24,150 bases of DNA from an uncultured Methanobrevibacter sp. (GTDB lineage: Archaea; Methanobacteriota; Methanobacteria; Methanobacteriales; Methanobacteriaceae): contig NZ_CALDKF010000054.1 of the NCBI RefSeq assembly GCF_937898925.1, forward strand, positions 1-24,150, read 5' to 3'. Both the position numbers and the translations under genes were made by a program. Shown here in pieces: positions 15,495-23,239 of this stretch; positions within the stretch are counted from its first letter, which is position 1; the number at the start of each line of letters is the position of its first letter. The notes below the pieces were generated by a model that saw nothing but the letters and a program-made list of their open reading frames with translations, was not told the DNA's origin and made no database searches.

Positions 15495-16547
15495 ATGATG
15501 TTACCAACTATTCCAACTCCAGATGAATTATTAGATAAAGGTTTCAGAAGAGGTAAGAAGGCAGCGGATTTGAGAAGAGGAGAAAAAATGCCTAAACACT
15601 TAAAGGGCAAACGTATCGAAGAAACAAGAGTAATCACTGCTTGCCAAGTCATTAAAGACAGACTTAAAATGATTTTGGATCGTACCCCTGAAATCGAAGA
15701 ATTGCCTGAATTTTATCAAGATTATATAGACATCACTGTAGGTGTGGATGATTTCAAGCAAGCATTAGGTGCACTTAATTGGGCTTATGGTATTATTACA
15801 CAGCTCGAAAAGGAATACGGTGCAAAAATAAGAAAATCATCCTCTGAAAGGGCAACTGGCCTTAGAAAACAGGCTTATGGAAGAATCTCTTCAGTTGTTC
15901 ATAAGATTGAAAAGGACCTTGATTTCCTTGACTTTGCAAAACAATCATTGAGAAACATGCCTACCGTTGACTTTGATGCAATAAGCATTGTAATTGCAGG
16001 TTTTCCAAATGTAGGTAAATCAACATTGCTTACTCACATCACTGATGCTGAGCCACAAGTGGCTAACTATCCATTTACCACAAAAGGTATTCAAATCGGA
16101 CACTTTGAGAAAAAATGGCAGCATTACCAAATCATTGACACTCCCGGTTTATTGGATAGGCCTATTGGAGACATGAATGATATTGAATTGAATGCTATGG
16201 TAGCTCTTGAACACTTGGCAGATGCAATATTATTTATTTTTGATGGATCTGAAACCTGCGGATACCTTCTTGAAAATCAATACAATCTTCTAGAAGAGAT
16301 TCAAAATGTATTTGATGCTCCTATCATCTACTTATTCAATAAGATGGATATTGCTGAGTATGATGGAATAAGACATGATTACGTACAACAGTACATTGAC
16401 AAATGTGAAGATCCATTGCTTATCTCAGCTGCTGAAGGAGAAGGTATTGACGAGATTATCGATTTAATCATGAAAGTTGAAAAAAGAGAAAGAGTTGAAG
16501 AAGAAGAGGAATATGAAGATGATGAAAATTACTTTGATTTAACTTAA
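15495..16547 (+). CDS. NOG1-type GTPase (50S assembly)
   Basis: This is the archaeal relative of NOG1, an OBG-family GTPase associated with large-ribosomal-subunit biogenesis. The 350-residue protein has the NOG1 N-terminal helical domain (TPDELLDKGFRRGKKAAD...). The GTPase domain follows with G1 GFPNVGKST (169-177), G3 DTPGLLDR (215-222), G4 NKMD (282-285) and G5 SAAEGEG (311-317). It ends in an acidic tail rich in Glu/Asp. It is shorter than eukaryotic NOG1 and lacks that protein's long C-terminal extension. A consensus ribosome site GGTGAT (15484-15489) is five bases before the first of two tandem ATG codons. Confidence 0.88.
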   Translation: MMLPTIPTPDELLDKGFRRGKKAADLRRGEKMPKHLKGKRIEETRVITACQVIKDRLKMILDRTPEIEELPEFYQDYIDITVGVDDFKQALGALNWAYGIITQLEKEYGAKIRKSSSERATGLRKQAYGRISSVVHKIEKDLDFLDFAKQSLRNMPTVDFDAISIVIAGFPNVGKSTLLTHITDAEPQVANYPFTTKGIQIGHFEKKWQHYQIIDTPGLLDRPIGDMNDIELNAMVALEHLADAILFIFDGSETCGYLLENQYNLLEEIQNVFDAPIIYLFNKMDIAEYDGIRHDYVQQYIDKCEDPLLISAAEGEGIDEIIDLIMKVEKRERVEEEEEYEDDENYFDLT

Positions 16548-16560
16548 GTAATTTTTCATG

Positions 16561-16622
16561 ATTCTTTTTTTAATTCTTTTACTTTCTTATTTTTTTAACT
16601 AATGTTACTATTTTTACTATTT
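16561..16622 (+). terminator. T-rich terminator after the NOG1-type gene
   Basis: Several T runs, including TTTTTACTATTTTT, begin 14 bases after the stop. They resemble the tracts behind secD and the histone gene and fit archaeal oligo-T termination. Confidence 0.45.
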
Positions 16623-16697
16623 TTAAAAAATAATTTTTCTAATATCCTCTATTTTCATCAAAACTTTTAGTAACTTTTTATTACTAAAATAGAAAAG

Positions 16698-16902
16698 TTT
16701 ATAAATGATGAATTACTAGTATACATTGTGAATAAAAAGTATACTAAAAAATTCTAAATTTTTAAAATCTCCGAAAAATTTGAGAAAAATCTTAAAAAAA
16801 TTAAGAATTTTGTATACTAAATAATTAAAATGTATACAATTCATAGAAATATTTATAAGATATGAGTTATATAGTATACATTAGAAATAAATGTACACTA
16901 AG
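16698..16902 (+). promoter_or_regulatory. Duplicated promoter with three pairs of GTATAC operators upstream of hsp20
   Basis: GTATAC hexamers lie at 16719 and 16739, 16812 and 16832, and 16874, with one variant (GTACAC) at 16893. They form three pairs with internal spacing of 20, 20 and 19 bases. TATA-like TTTATAA occurs at 16698-16704 and 16852-16858, each followed 21-22 bases later by GTATACATT, and the flanks are similar, so a promoter-operator module of about 50 bases seems duplicated. The middle pair sits just upstream of the second TATA box. The dyads fit a dimeric regulator controlling the small heat-shock gene at 17021. The rest of the 473-base spacer is AT-rich, with a small dyad (TTTTAGTAA 16665-16673 / TTACTAAAA 16681-16689). 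Confidence 0.65.
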
Positions 16903-17020
16903 TTTTATAAAAAATTTTATAAAATTTATAGATCATGTTTATAATTTATAAAAATTTTTATCTATAAAACATAGGTACAAATTTTATGAATTTTAAAAAT
17001 AATGTAAAGGAGATATTAAA

Positions 17021-17665
17021 ATGCCTGAAGATGTAAAAGAAGACATTGAAGTAGAATTTGAAGAAGTTGACGTTGAAGTGGAAACTTCCAAATCTGACGA
17101 ATTGAAAGAAAAAGCAGAAAAATTCAGAGAAGACTTCAAAACTAAAGCTGAAGCAAGAACTGAAGCTAACAAAGAAAAATTCGATGAAACCTTAAACAAA
17201 AGTAAAGATGTTGCAGGAAAAGTTGGTGAAAACCTTAGTAAAACTATCGATGACACCATCATTGCAATGAAAGCTCTTCAAAAGAATTTCGATACCAGAT
17301 ACCAAGTCTACAAAGACACCGTTGCAACTGGAAATATCAGCATTGACTTAGCAGAAAACAAAGATTTCTACTACTTACAAGCTTACTTAGCAGGTATCGA
17401 AAAAGAAGACATCTCCATTGAAGCAACTAACAACTCTGTAACCATCAAAGCTTGCTTTGAAAACATCATGAAAAACATTGAAAGCAGCGAAGAAGATCCA
17501 GCAACTTTAATTGTTTCCGGCATCAAAGTTGGTGAAGCAGACAGAACCGTTACTTTAACTGAAGACATTGTCAAAGAAGAAATTACTGCAAAACACAACA
17601 ATGGAACATTATTCGTAACAATCCCAAAAAGAATAGTTCCTAAAACTAAAATCGACATCGAATAA
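17021..17665 (+). CDS. Small heat-shock protein, Hsp20/alpha-crystallin domain
   Basis: This is an ATP-independent holdase chaperone. The C-terminal half carries an alpha-crystallin-type beta-sandwich (about 104-203): NISIDLAENKDFYYLQAYL, then KEDISIEATNNSVTIKA, and the closing NNGTLFVTIPK, the family's A-x-x-x-G-x-L-x-V-x-I/V-P end. An IDI motif at 211-213 matches the C-terminal I-X-I that docks neighbouring subunits. The first ~100 residues are unusual: a very acidic start (EDVKEDIEVEFEEVDVEVE) and a long charged, probably coiled-coil helix, instead of the short hydrophobic arm of many sHSPs. Ribosome site AGGAGAT precedes the ATG. The GTATAC array upstream suggests strong control. Confidence 0.85.
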   Translation: MPEDVKEDIEVEFEEVDVEVETSKSDELKEKAEKFREDFKTKAEARTEANKEKFDETLNKSKDVAGKVGENLSKTIDDTIIAMKALQKNFDTRYQVYKDTVATGNISIDLAENKDFYYLQAYLAGIEKEDISIEATNNSVTIKACFENIMKNIESSEEDPATLIVSGIKVGEADRTVTLTEDIVKEEITAKHNNGTLFVTIPKRIVPKTKIDIE

Positions 17666-17704
17666 ATTTATTTAATAAATTATTTCAAATATTTATCTCA
17701 ACCT

Positions 17705-17754
17705 TTAAAAAGATTAAATTAATTTTTGAATAAAATTAATTTTTATCTTTTTAA
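17705..17754 (+). terminator. hsp20 terminator hairpin
   Basis: An inverted repeat with arms 17705-17726 and 17732-17754 (TTAAAAAGAT... / ...ATCTTTTTAA, one internal mismatch or bulge) begins 39 bases after the hsp20 stop. It is followed by further T runs, which supports a terminator. Confidence 0.5.
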
Positions 17755-17803
17755 TTTTTTTAAATTAACATAAAACACAAAATTAAACACCTAACCTTTT
17801 TTA

Positions 17804-17830
17804 ATTTTTGCAAGATCTTCTTGCAAAAAT
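17804..17830. other. Perfect 12-bp stem with 3-base loop between hsp20 and histone genes
   Basis: ATTTTTGCAAGA (17804-17815) and TCTTGCAAAAAT (17819-17830) pair perfectly around TCT. The stem contains TTGCAAG, GC-richer than its surroundings, and is followed by a T run. It is the one distinct structure in the 413-base spacer apart from the hsp20 terminator. It could end a short transcript, or be a protein-binding dyad upstream of the histone gene. Confidence 0.5.
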
Positions 17831-18078
17831 ATTTTTTAATTTCCTCCATTTTTTTATTCAATTTTCAATGCTAATTTTTATAAAAATTTCTCAAATTTTA
17901 AAATATTATAAATTAATAACTGTTTTTATAAAATAAATTAAAAATTCAAGTATATTTGAAAAATAAGTATTGACAATATAGATATGAGAATTTAAGAAAA
18001 TATGAGTGAAAAAAGGAAAAGGTTTAATACTAAGTAATGATATAATATTACTATACTATTATAACGGAGGTGAAAATT

Positions 18079-18282
18079 ATGGCAATTCCTAAAGCTCCTG
18101 TAAATAGGATTATTAAAGATGCTGGTGCTGAAAGAGTAAGTGACGCAGCTGTAGTTGCATTAGTAGAATACTTAGAAGCTGACGCAGCAGCAGTAGCTAA
18201 AAAAGCAATTGAATACGCTAAAATTGCAAAAAGACAAACTGTAAAAGCAGATGATATTGCATTAGCTATCGACAAAGAATAA
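18079..18282 (+). CDS. Archaeal histone (HMf family)
   Basis: This is a 67-residue histone-fold protein that binds and wraps DNA as dimers or multimers. IPKAPVNRIIKDAGAERVSD at the N-terminus and RQTVKADDIALAI at the end align without gaps to HMfB. The DNA-contact positions Arg10, Arg19, Thr54 and Lys56 are kept. Differences from HMfB include Ile49 for His49 and Tyr46 for Leu46 at the dimer-dimer interface, Glu30, Ala61, Ala34 and Asp65 at positions reported to make stacking contacts, an Ala-rich middle loop, and no basic C-terminal tail. The start is ATG 18079, not an earlier codon: GGAGGTGA (18066-18073), a near-ideal ribosome site, ends five bases before it. Expression is probably high. 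Confidence 0.95.
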   Translation: MAIPKAPVNRIIKDAGAERVSDAAVVALVEYLEADAAAVAKKAIEYAKIAKRQTVKADDIALAIDKE

Positions 18283-18296
18283 GTAAACTAATTATT

Positions 18297-18352
18297 CTTT
18301 AATTTTTTTAATAAAATTTTATTTTATTTTTTTACTATTTTTTTATATTTTT
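18297..18352 (+). terminator. T-rich terminator after the histone gene
   Basis: Repeated T runs (up to seven or more), with TTTTTTACTATTTTTTT, start about 15 bases after the histone stop and match the other T-rich 3' ends in the window. Confidence 0.45.
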
Positions 18353-18479
18353 TACTAATTTTAAACTATTTTAAAACCATTTTTAACAATTTAAACATTT
18401 AAACTACTTTTACTACGTATTATTATAATAAAATAAAAAAAATAAATTTTAAAAAAAAAGAAAAAGAAGAAGTTGAAAA

Positions 18480-19151
18480 TTAAATTTTCAAACTGTCTTG
18501 AGCTATTTTTACACCTAAATCATAAGCATCTTTTAAGTCAATGTGGAAGTGTTCCTCTTTCCTTTTAGCTTTCAATTCAGGGTCAAATGCATAGTTCTCA
18601 TACTTTGAATAATCTGTAAACTGATAAGTGTCATAAACCTTTAATGAATGTGGGTTAGAGTAAACATTTTCAAGATTGCTTTCTAAAAGATCAAATGTGC
18701 TGCCATAAAGCGGAGCGCATATGTCCTCAGTAACATTCATAGTGTAAATCATTCCAATAGGCATTCTTTTAGGAGCATTGGACTCTCCACCGTAAACGAA
18801 TGAAGAGAATAAAAACCTTTCAAAAAATGATCTGAGCTCCCCAGTTATCTCACCAAAGTAAACAGGACTTCCAAATATGATCCCATCAGAATCCTTCATT
18901 TTAGGAAGCAATTCCCTTAAGTCATCCTTGATAGGGCATTGCGCATAATACTTTCCACCGATTTTCTTACAATGGAAACATGATTTGCATCCTTTGAAAT
19001 CCAAGTCATAAAGATGAACATTATGAATGTTTATGTCCTCTTCATCATGACTCTTTTTTAATTCATCAACAATGCCTTCACTTGCCTTTTCCAATAATTG
19101 GGCAGTATTAAATTTCTTTCTTGGGCCACCATTCACTATATAAAAATCCAT
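18480..19151 (-). CDS. Flavodoxin-fold NAD(P)H:FMN oxidoreductase-like protein with Cys cluster
   Basis: This 223-residue protein is of the multimeric-flavodoxin/iron-sulfur-flavoprotein group. The FMN phosphate loop is NGGPRKKFNTAQLL near the N-terminus, and GIIFGSPVYFGEITGELRSFFERF is the second FMN loop. Cys55, Cys58, Cys61 and Cys72 (GCKSCFHC...CPIKDDL) correspond to the Cys motif of Isf-type proteins, but the last spacing is ten residues, longer than in the characterised Methanosarcina Isf. A bound [4Fe-4S] cluster is therefore uncertain. The likely role is electron transfer or detoxification of oxygen or quinone-like compounds. A GTGAT ribosome site precedes the ATG by four bases. Confidence 0.75.
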   Translation of the reverse strand: MDFYIVNGGPRKKFNTAQLLEKASEGIVDELKKSHDEEDINIHNVHLYDLDFKGCKSCFHCKKIGGKYYAQCPIKDDLRELLPKMKDSDGIIFGSPVYFGEITGELRSFFERFLFSSFVYGGESNAPKRMPIGMIYTMNVTEDICAPLYGSTFDLLESNLENVYSNPHSLKVYDTYQFTDYSKYENYAFDPELKAKRKEEHFHIDLKDAYDLGVKIAQDSLKI

Positions 19152-19230
19152 AAAATCACGTTATAAGTTTTTTAAAAAATATTAAAATAAAAAATTATTA
19201 TCAAAATAATCACAAAAATGAAATAAAAAA

Positions 19231-19280
19231 TTAAAAATTAATAAATTAAAAATTAATAAATTAAAAATTAATAAATTAAA
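19231..19280. repeat. 15-bp tandem repeat, three perfect copies
   Basis: TTAAAAATTAATAAA repeats at 19231-19245, 19246-19260 and 19261-19275, plus five bases of a fourth copy. It lies in the spacer between the SIS gene's end and the flavoprotein gene's start. It is probably a slippage product and a candidate variable locus. Confidence 0.75.
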
Positions 19281-19311
19281 ATAAAAAATTGAAAATTATA
19301 AAAATAAAAAA

Positions 19312-19334
19312 GATAAATGAATTATTCATTTATC
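19312..19334 (-). terminator. SIS gene terminator hairpin
   Basis: GATAAATGAA (19312-19321) and TTCATTTATC (19325-19334) form a perfect 10-bp stem with a 3-base loop. Read on the minus strand it starts 14 bases after the SIS gene stop and is followed by TTTTTTATTTTTAT, the form of an intrinsic terminator. Confidence 0.65.
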
Positions 19335-19347
19335 AAAGATTAAAAGA

Positions 19348-20361
19348 TTATTCATACCTTACTTTACCAATATGTCTTGTACTTCCAGGATCTTCACCAT
19401 TGAAGTGTGCCAAATAGTAAACAAACCATTCTAAAGGTATTACAAGTACAAATGGTGCAAGCAATGGATTAATATCTGCATAATCCTTTAAGTTATAAAT
19501 AATTGTTTTAGCTTCCAATTTGTTTTGAGAGAAATTGATAGCTATTTTAGTTAATTCATCACTTTCCAAATCAGCATCCAAGAAGATCAAAGGAACATCC
19601 TTTTCAGCCCTTTCAATCAAACCGTGTCTGAATTCTGCAGAGTAAAGCGGACAAGCATGCTTGATAGCACCTTCCATCAACATTGTCATAGCCAATTTAT
19701 ATGCAAGACCAAAGTTAACTCCACTTCCTAAGCAATAGAAACCCTCTTCATCCTTAAGCTCTTCAGCAAGTTTCTTATTCTCTTCTTCTGTGCTTTCCAA
19801 TAGCTCTTCAATCAAATCAGGCATAACTGCCAATTGATTCAATATCTCATCAGCTTCTTCATATCCGGAAGCAGCAAATAGGATTTGATAAAGACATGCT
19901 AATTGGGTGATATAAGTTTTAGTACCAAGAATAGCTGTTTCAGTATTTCCTAATGTAATGACAGGATATTTGGCTTCCTTAATCATAGAACTTTCAGGTT
20001 CATTTGAAATTGAAACAGTGTCAATATTAAATTCATTAGCCCTTCTTAAAGCAGCTAAAGTATCTGCAGTCTCACCAGACTGGGAAGTAGCTATGAATAA
20101 GGAATTTTCACCATCATTTAATTTTTTGTTATAAACAAATTCATAACCTGTGAAAACTTCGATTCTTAAATCAGATACAGATGCCAATGCATCTCTAATA
20201 GAATAACAAGTGGAAATGGAACTTCCACAACCAATTAAATAGATAGTATCAACAGATTCGGCTAATTTAGAAATATTAGCCATATTATCCAATTCAGAAG
20301 CAAAAGTCCTTCTTAAAGCTTCTGGTTGTTCCATCATTTCATAATACATCTGATATTTCAT
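19348..20361 (-). CDS. Double-SIS-domain sugar-phosphate isomerase (GlmS isomerase-like)
   Basis: The 337-residue protein consists of two SIS domains (about 35-165 and 195-330) and starts YYEMMEQPEALRRTF, the linker typical of the isomerase half of GlmS. Phosphosugar-binding loops are GCGSSIS (44-50) and ATSQSGETADT (91-101); the second domain has CLGSGVNFG and the HG of EFRHGLIE. The N-terminal glutaminase domain of full GlmS (~240 residues) is absent. It should therefore use ammonia or act as an AgaS/FrlB-like deaminase or isomerase on an amino sugar phosphate. No other sugar gene is adjacent. The start ATG has a GAGGGGAT-type site upstream. It diverges from the DUF447 gene over 221 bases. 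Confidence 0.82.
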   Translation of the reverse strand: MKYQMYYEMMEQPEALRRTFASELDNMANISKLAESVDTIYLIGCGSSISTCYSIRDALASVSDLRIEVFTGYEFVYNKKLNDGENSLFIATSQSGETADTLAALRRANEFNIDTVSISNEPESSMIKEAKYPVITLGNTETAILGTKTYITQLACLYQILFAASGYEEADEILNQLAVMPDLIEELLESTEEENKKLAEELKDEEGFYCLGSGVNFGLAYKLAMTMLMEGAIKHACPLYSAEFRHGLIERAEKDVPLIFLDADLESDELTKIAINFSQNKLEAKTIIYNLKDYADINPLLAPFVLVIPLEWFVYYLAHFNGEDPGSTRHIGKVRYE

Positions 20362-20582
20362 TTAATCCCCTCTATTAGTTGAGAAATAATTTATAAAATT
20401 TACTTGAAAATTTACTTTCAAATATGTGTAAATTAATTATGTGTATTAATTACATTTAGTTAATATATTATTATATAAATTTATTATTAATACTATAAAA
20501 AGTTTATATAAGAAATTATAAAATAAATATAAGCAACTTTAATATTTGGAATTTAGGGTTTAATAGCTAAAAGAGGTAAAAA

Positions 20583-21233
20583 ATGGAAACTAATTTAACT
20601 AAAATAGGCATGTATAAAGACCAGCAATATGAAGTTATCATCACTACAGTGGATAAGGATGGAAACTCAAATGCGGCACCTTTTGGATTAAGAGTCTTGG
20701 AAGACAATGAGGTTTTTTTAAGAATTTTTGAAGGTGGAAACACCATTAAAAACATTAAAGAGAAAGGAGAATTTATTGTAAATATCACAAATGATCCATT
20801 AATGTTTACCCTTTCAACAACAAATACAATTCCTGACGAATATCTAACTAGAATCCCTAATAAAACCAAAAATGATGAACTCACATATTTAACTGATGCT
20901 GACGCTTATTTTATATGTGAAGTGAAAAGCATAAAAGAGGCTTTAAGAGAAGATGACATCAAATCAAGTGACGTCAATTTCATCAAGTCAGAAGTGGTTG
21001 AACTTAATATAAAAAACAAATGCGTTAAACCAATGAATAGGGCAATACATGCATTAATTGAAGCATTGGTGAATTATTCCCGAATAAATATCGTTGATGA
21101 GGAAACACAAAAATATTTCCTTGAAAGATTTTTGGAATCAGAAAGAGTCATTAAAAGAGTGGGAAATGAAAAGGAAAAAGAATCCATTCAAATATTAAAG
21201 GAAGATTTGATAAATCAAGGATTTGAAATTTAA
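20583..21233 (+). CDS. DUF447 family protein, FMN-binding split-barrel type
   Basis: This 216-residue cytoplasmic protein matches DUF447 (COG2457). The N-terminal half (YEVIITTVDKDGNSNAAPFGLRV..., then GGNTIKNIKEKGEFIVNIT) looks like a flavin-binding split barrel, and the C-terminal half is helical (NRAIHALIEALVNYSRI). The family is common in methanogens and also occurs near methanopterin genes in methylotrophs, which hints at a cofactor role; the reaction is not established. Ribosome site GAGGT lies just before the ATG. It converges on ade with a 43-base gap that holds a perfect hairpin. Confidence 0.75.
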   Translation: METNLTKIGMYKDQQYEVIITTVDKDGNSNAAPFGLRVLEDNEVFLRIFEGGNTIKNIKEKGEFIVNITNDPLMFTLSTTNTIPDEYLTRIPNKTKNDELTYLTDADAYFICEVKSIKEALREDDIKSSDVNFIKSEVVELNIKNKCVKPMNRAIHALIEALVNYSRINIVDEETQKYFLERFLESERVIKRVGNEKEKESIQILKEDLINQGFEI

Positions 21234-21254
21234 AAAAAAAATAAATTAATGAAA

Positions 21255-21279
21255 TAAATTGATTAAAATAATCAATTTA
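21255..21279. terminator. Hairpin between convergent DUF447 and ade genes
   Basis: TAAATTGATTA (21255-21265) and TAATCAATTTA (21269-21279) form a perfect 11-bp stem with an AAA loop. The right arm contains the ade stop codon. It fills most of the short convergent gap and probably terminates or insulates both transcripts. Confidence 0.55.
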
Positions 21280-23148
21280 AAAATTATGTATTAAATCAAT
21301 GAATTTAAGCTTATCTGCATCAAACAATCCTTGATCACTTATTTTAAAATGAGGAATAGTAATCAATGCCATAAAGGACAATGTTGTAAATGGAGATGTT
21401 AGATTACATCCTAATTTACTTACCGCTACACGTAGCTTTCTATGTTTTTCTGCAACATAATCAATATCCCTATTGGACATTAACCCTGCTATTGGAAGCT
21501 CTAAAACTTCACAGATATCCTCTTCAGATGAGTAAGCAACAAGTCCGCCTTGGCGCTCTTTGATAATGTTAACCACTTTAGCCATGTCTTCACTATTTGT
21601 TCCTATAACTAAAATATTATGGGAATCATGTGCCACTGATGCGCCAAAAGCTCCTTTTTTAAGATTGAATCCTTTAATGAAACCATTAGTTATATTGTTT
21701 TCACCGTATCTATTTACAACAGCAATCTTAACAACATCCTTTTTTAAATCCGGTTGGATGACACCATCTCTAACAATCAATGTTTCTTCAGATTTTTCTG
21801 TAATCAAGCTATTGTCAAAAGCCTTGATTGCAAAGACATTGGTTGTCTCATCCATCAATGAATTGGTCCAAGCCATTTCCATTTTAGCATCGAAATCTTC
21901 AGCTTTTACTTCATCCAAAACAATGCTATCCTTAGATCCAATCTCTTCTGTTTCAAACAGCACTTCACCATCATCAACCACAAGCTCTCCATGAACCCAA
22001 ACTTTACTTACGTTCAAGTTTCTTAAGTCATCAACCAATGAGAAATTTGCAATTCTACCTGTCTCAATCGCACCACAATTCAAACCATAATGCTCTGCAG
22101 GATTAAATGTAGCCATTTTAATAGCTTCCTTAGGATTGATATTTAATGAAATGGCTTTTTTAATCACATTATCCAAATGCCCTTTAGACAAGTCTTCTGC
22201 ATCAATGTCATCACATACTAAAAGTCCGAATGGTGAAACACCCATAGCATCATCAATGGTTTCCACAACAGCTCTTCCAGCCATTTCCTCTTCAATCAAG
22301 TAATTCAACCGATCATCATAATTCAAAAGAGCATCCATATCCTTTGCAGATGACCCTTCACGAACCATGATTTCCATACCTAAATTTGACTTTTCAATAG
22401 CTTCTTCAAAGCTAGTGCATTCATGGTCAGTTGATATGCCATAAGATGTGTATTTTTCCAAATCTTCACCAGACAATAATGGAGAGTGACCGTCAATAGG
22501 TTTCCCTAATTTATGAGCTGCTTCTATTTTCCTTAAAGCTTCTTCATCTTCCGCTAGAACTCCTGGGACATCCATCATTTCCCCAAGAGCAACCATTTCA
22601 TCACGTTTCAACAATCCTTCAATATCAGAACTTGTAAGTGCTGCTCCAGAGCTTTCTAAACTTGTAGCGGGAACACATGATGGAACAGCAAAATAAAAAT
22701 CAAATGGTGCTTTTTTTCCATCTTCAACCATCCAATCAATGCCATCAATTCCTAAAACATTTGCAATTTCATGAGGATCCGCCACGACAGAGGTGGTTCC
22801 ATAAGGCAATACAGCTTTAGCGAAATTGGAAGGGGATAATTTTGAACTTTCAATATGAATATGGGAATCAATGAATCCAGGGATTAAAATGCCATCATAA
22901 TCCAAGTCAAGGTCGTCCTCATCATCGGTGATGATTGGAATGACCTCCTTAAAGAGACCATCTTCAATAACAATCTCTGCAGGATAAATTTCCCCAAATT
23001 CCACATTTAGATATCTTGCAGTAATTATAAGGTCACCTTCAAGCTCTTCTGCATCTTCGATGATTATATCTGCAATCTCCATATCATCAATACCATCTAC
23101 AGAGATTATAATTTCATTTCCATCCACATCTATAATTCTTTCATCCAT
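21277..23148 (-). CDS. ade: Adenine deaminase
   Basis: Ade hydrolyses adenine to hypoxanthine and ammonia for purine salvage. It is a metal-dependent amidohydrolase. The metal site is GFIDSHIHIESS with His96 and His98. SVVADPHEIANVLG (His126, Glu127), IDGHSPLLSG and STDHECTSFEEA match the Ade family and the C-terminal segment is full length. The 623 residues are somewhat longer than usual because of an acidic N-terminal extension of about 37 residues ahead of the conserved GDLIITARYLNVEFGEIYPAEIVIEDG. The first ATG is supported by GGTG (complement of 23154-23157) five bases upstream. The gene lies downstream of the TIGR00300 gene, but a terminator-like palindrome lies between them. Confidence 0.93.
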   Translation of the reverse strand: MDERIIDVDGNEIIISVDGIDDMEIADIIIEDAEELEGDLIITARYLNVEFGEIYPAEIVIEDGLFKEVIPIITDDEDDLDLDYDGILIPGFIDSHIHIESSKLSPSNFAKAVLPYGTTSVVADPHEIANVLGIDGIDWMVEDGKKAPFDFYFAVPSCVPATSLESSGAALTSSDIEGLLKRDEMVALGEMMDVPGVLAEDEEALRKIEAAHKLGKPIDGHSPLLSGEDLEKYTSYGISTDHECTSFEEAIEKSNLGMEIMVREGSSAKDMDALLNYDDRLNYLIEEEMAGRAVVETIDDAMGVSPFGLLVCDDIDAEDLSKGHLDNVIKKAISLNINPKEAIKMATFNPAEHYGLNCGAIETGRIANFSLVDDLRNLNVSKVWVHGELVVDDGEVLFETEEIGSKDSIVLDEVKAEDFDAKMEMAWTNSLMDETTNVFAIKAFDNSLITEKSEETLIVRDGVIQPDLKKDVVKIAVVNRYGENNITNGFIKGFNLKKGAFGASVAHDSHNILVIGTNSEDMAKVVNIIKERQGGLVAYSSEEDICEVLELPIAGLMSNRDIDYVAEKHRKLRVAVSKLGCNLTSPFTTLSFMALITIPHFKISDQGLFDADKLKFIDLIHNF

Positions 23149-23239
23149 ATTGACACCAATTGAAAAATAATTAAAATCGTTAGAAAAATAATAAAATACT
23201 TTAAAAATTCTAAAAATGTTTAAAAATAATTAAAAATTA

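Noticed and set aside
17021..18282. hsp20 and histone as one stress operon
   Set aside because: They are 413 bases apart with a terminator hairpin and a separate stem between them, and the histone has its own strong ribosome site, so independent transcription is more likely.
20399..20453. TTTAC/GTAAA half-sites between the SIS and DUF447 genes as a second copy of the phased array
   Set aside because: The half-sites (20399, 20411, 20428, 20450) have no regular period and no complete TTAC-N4-GTAA dyad. They are expected by chance in AT-rich DNA.
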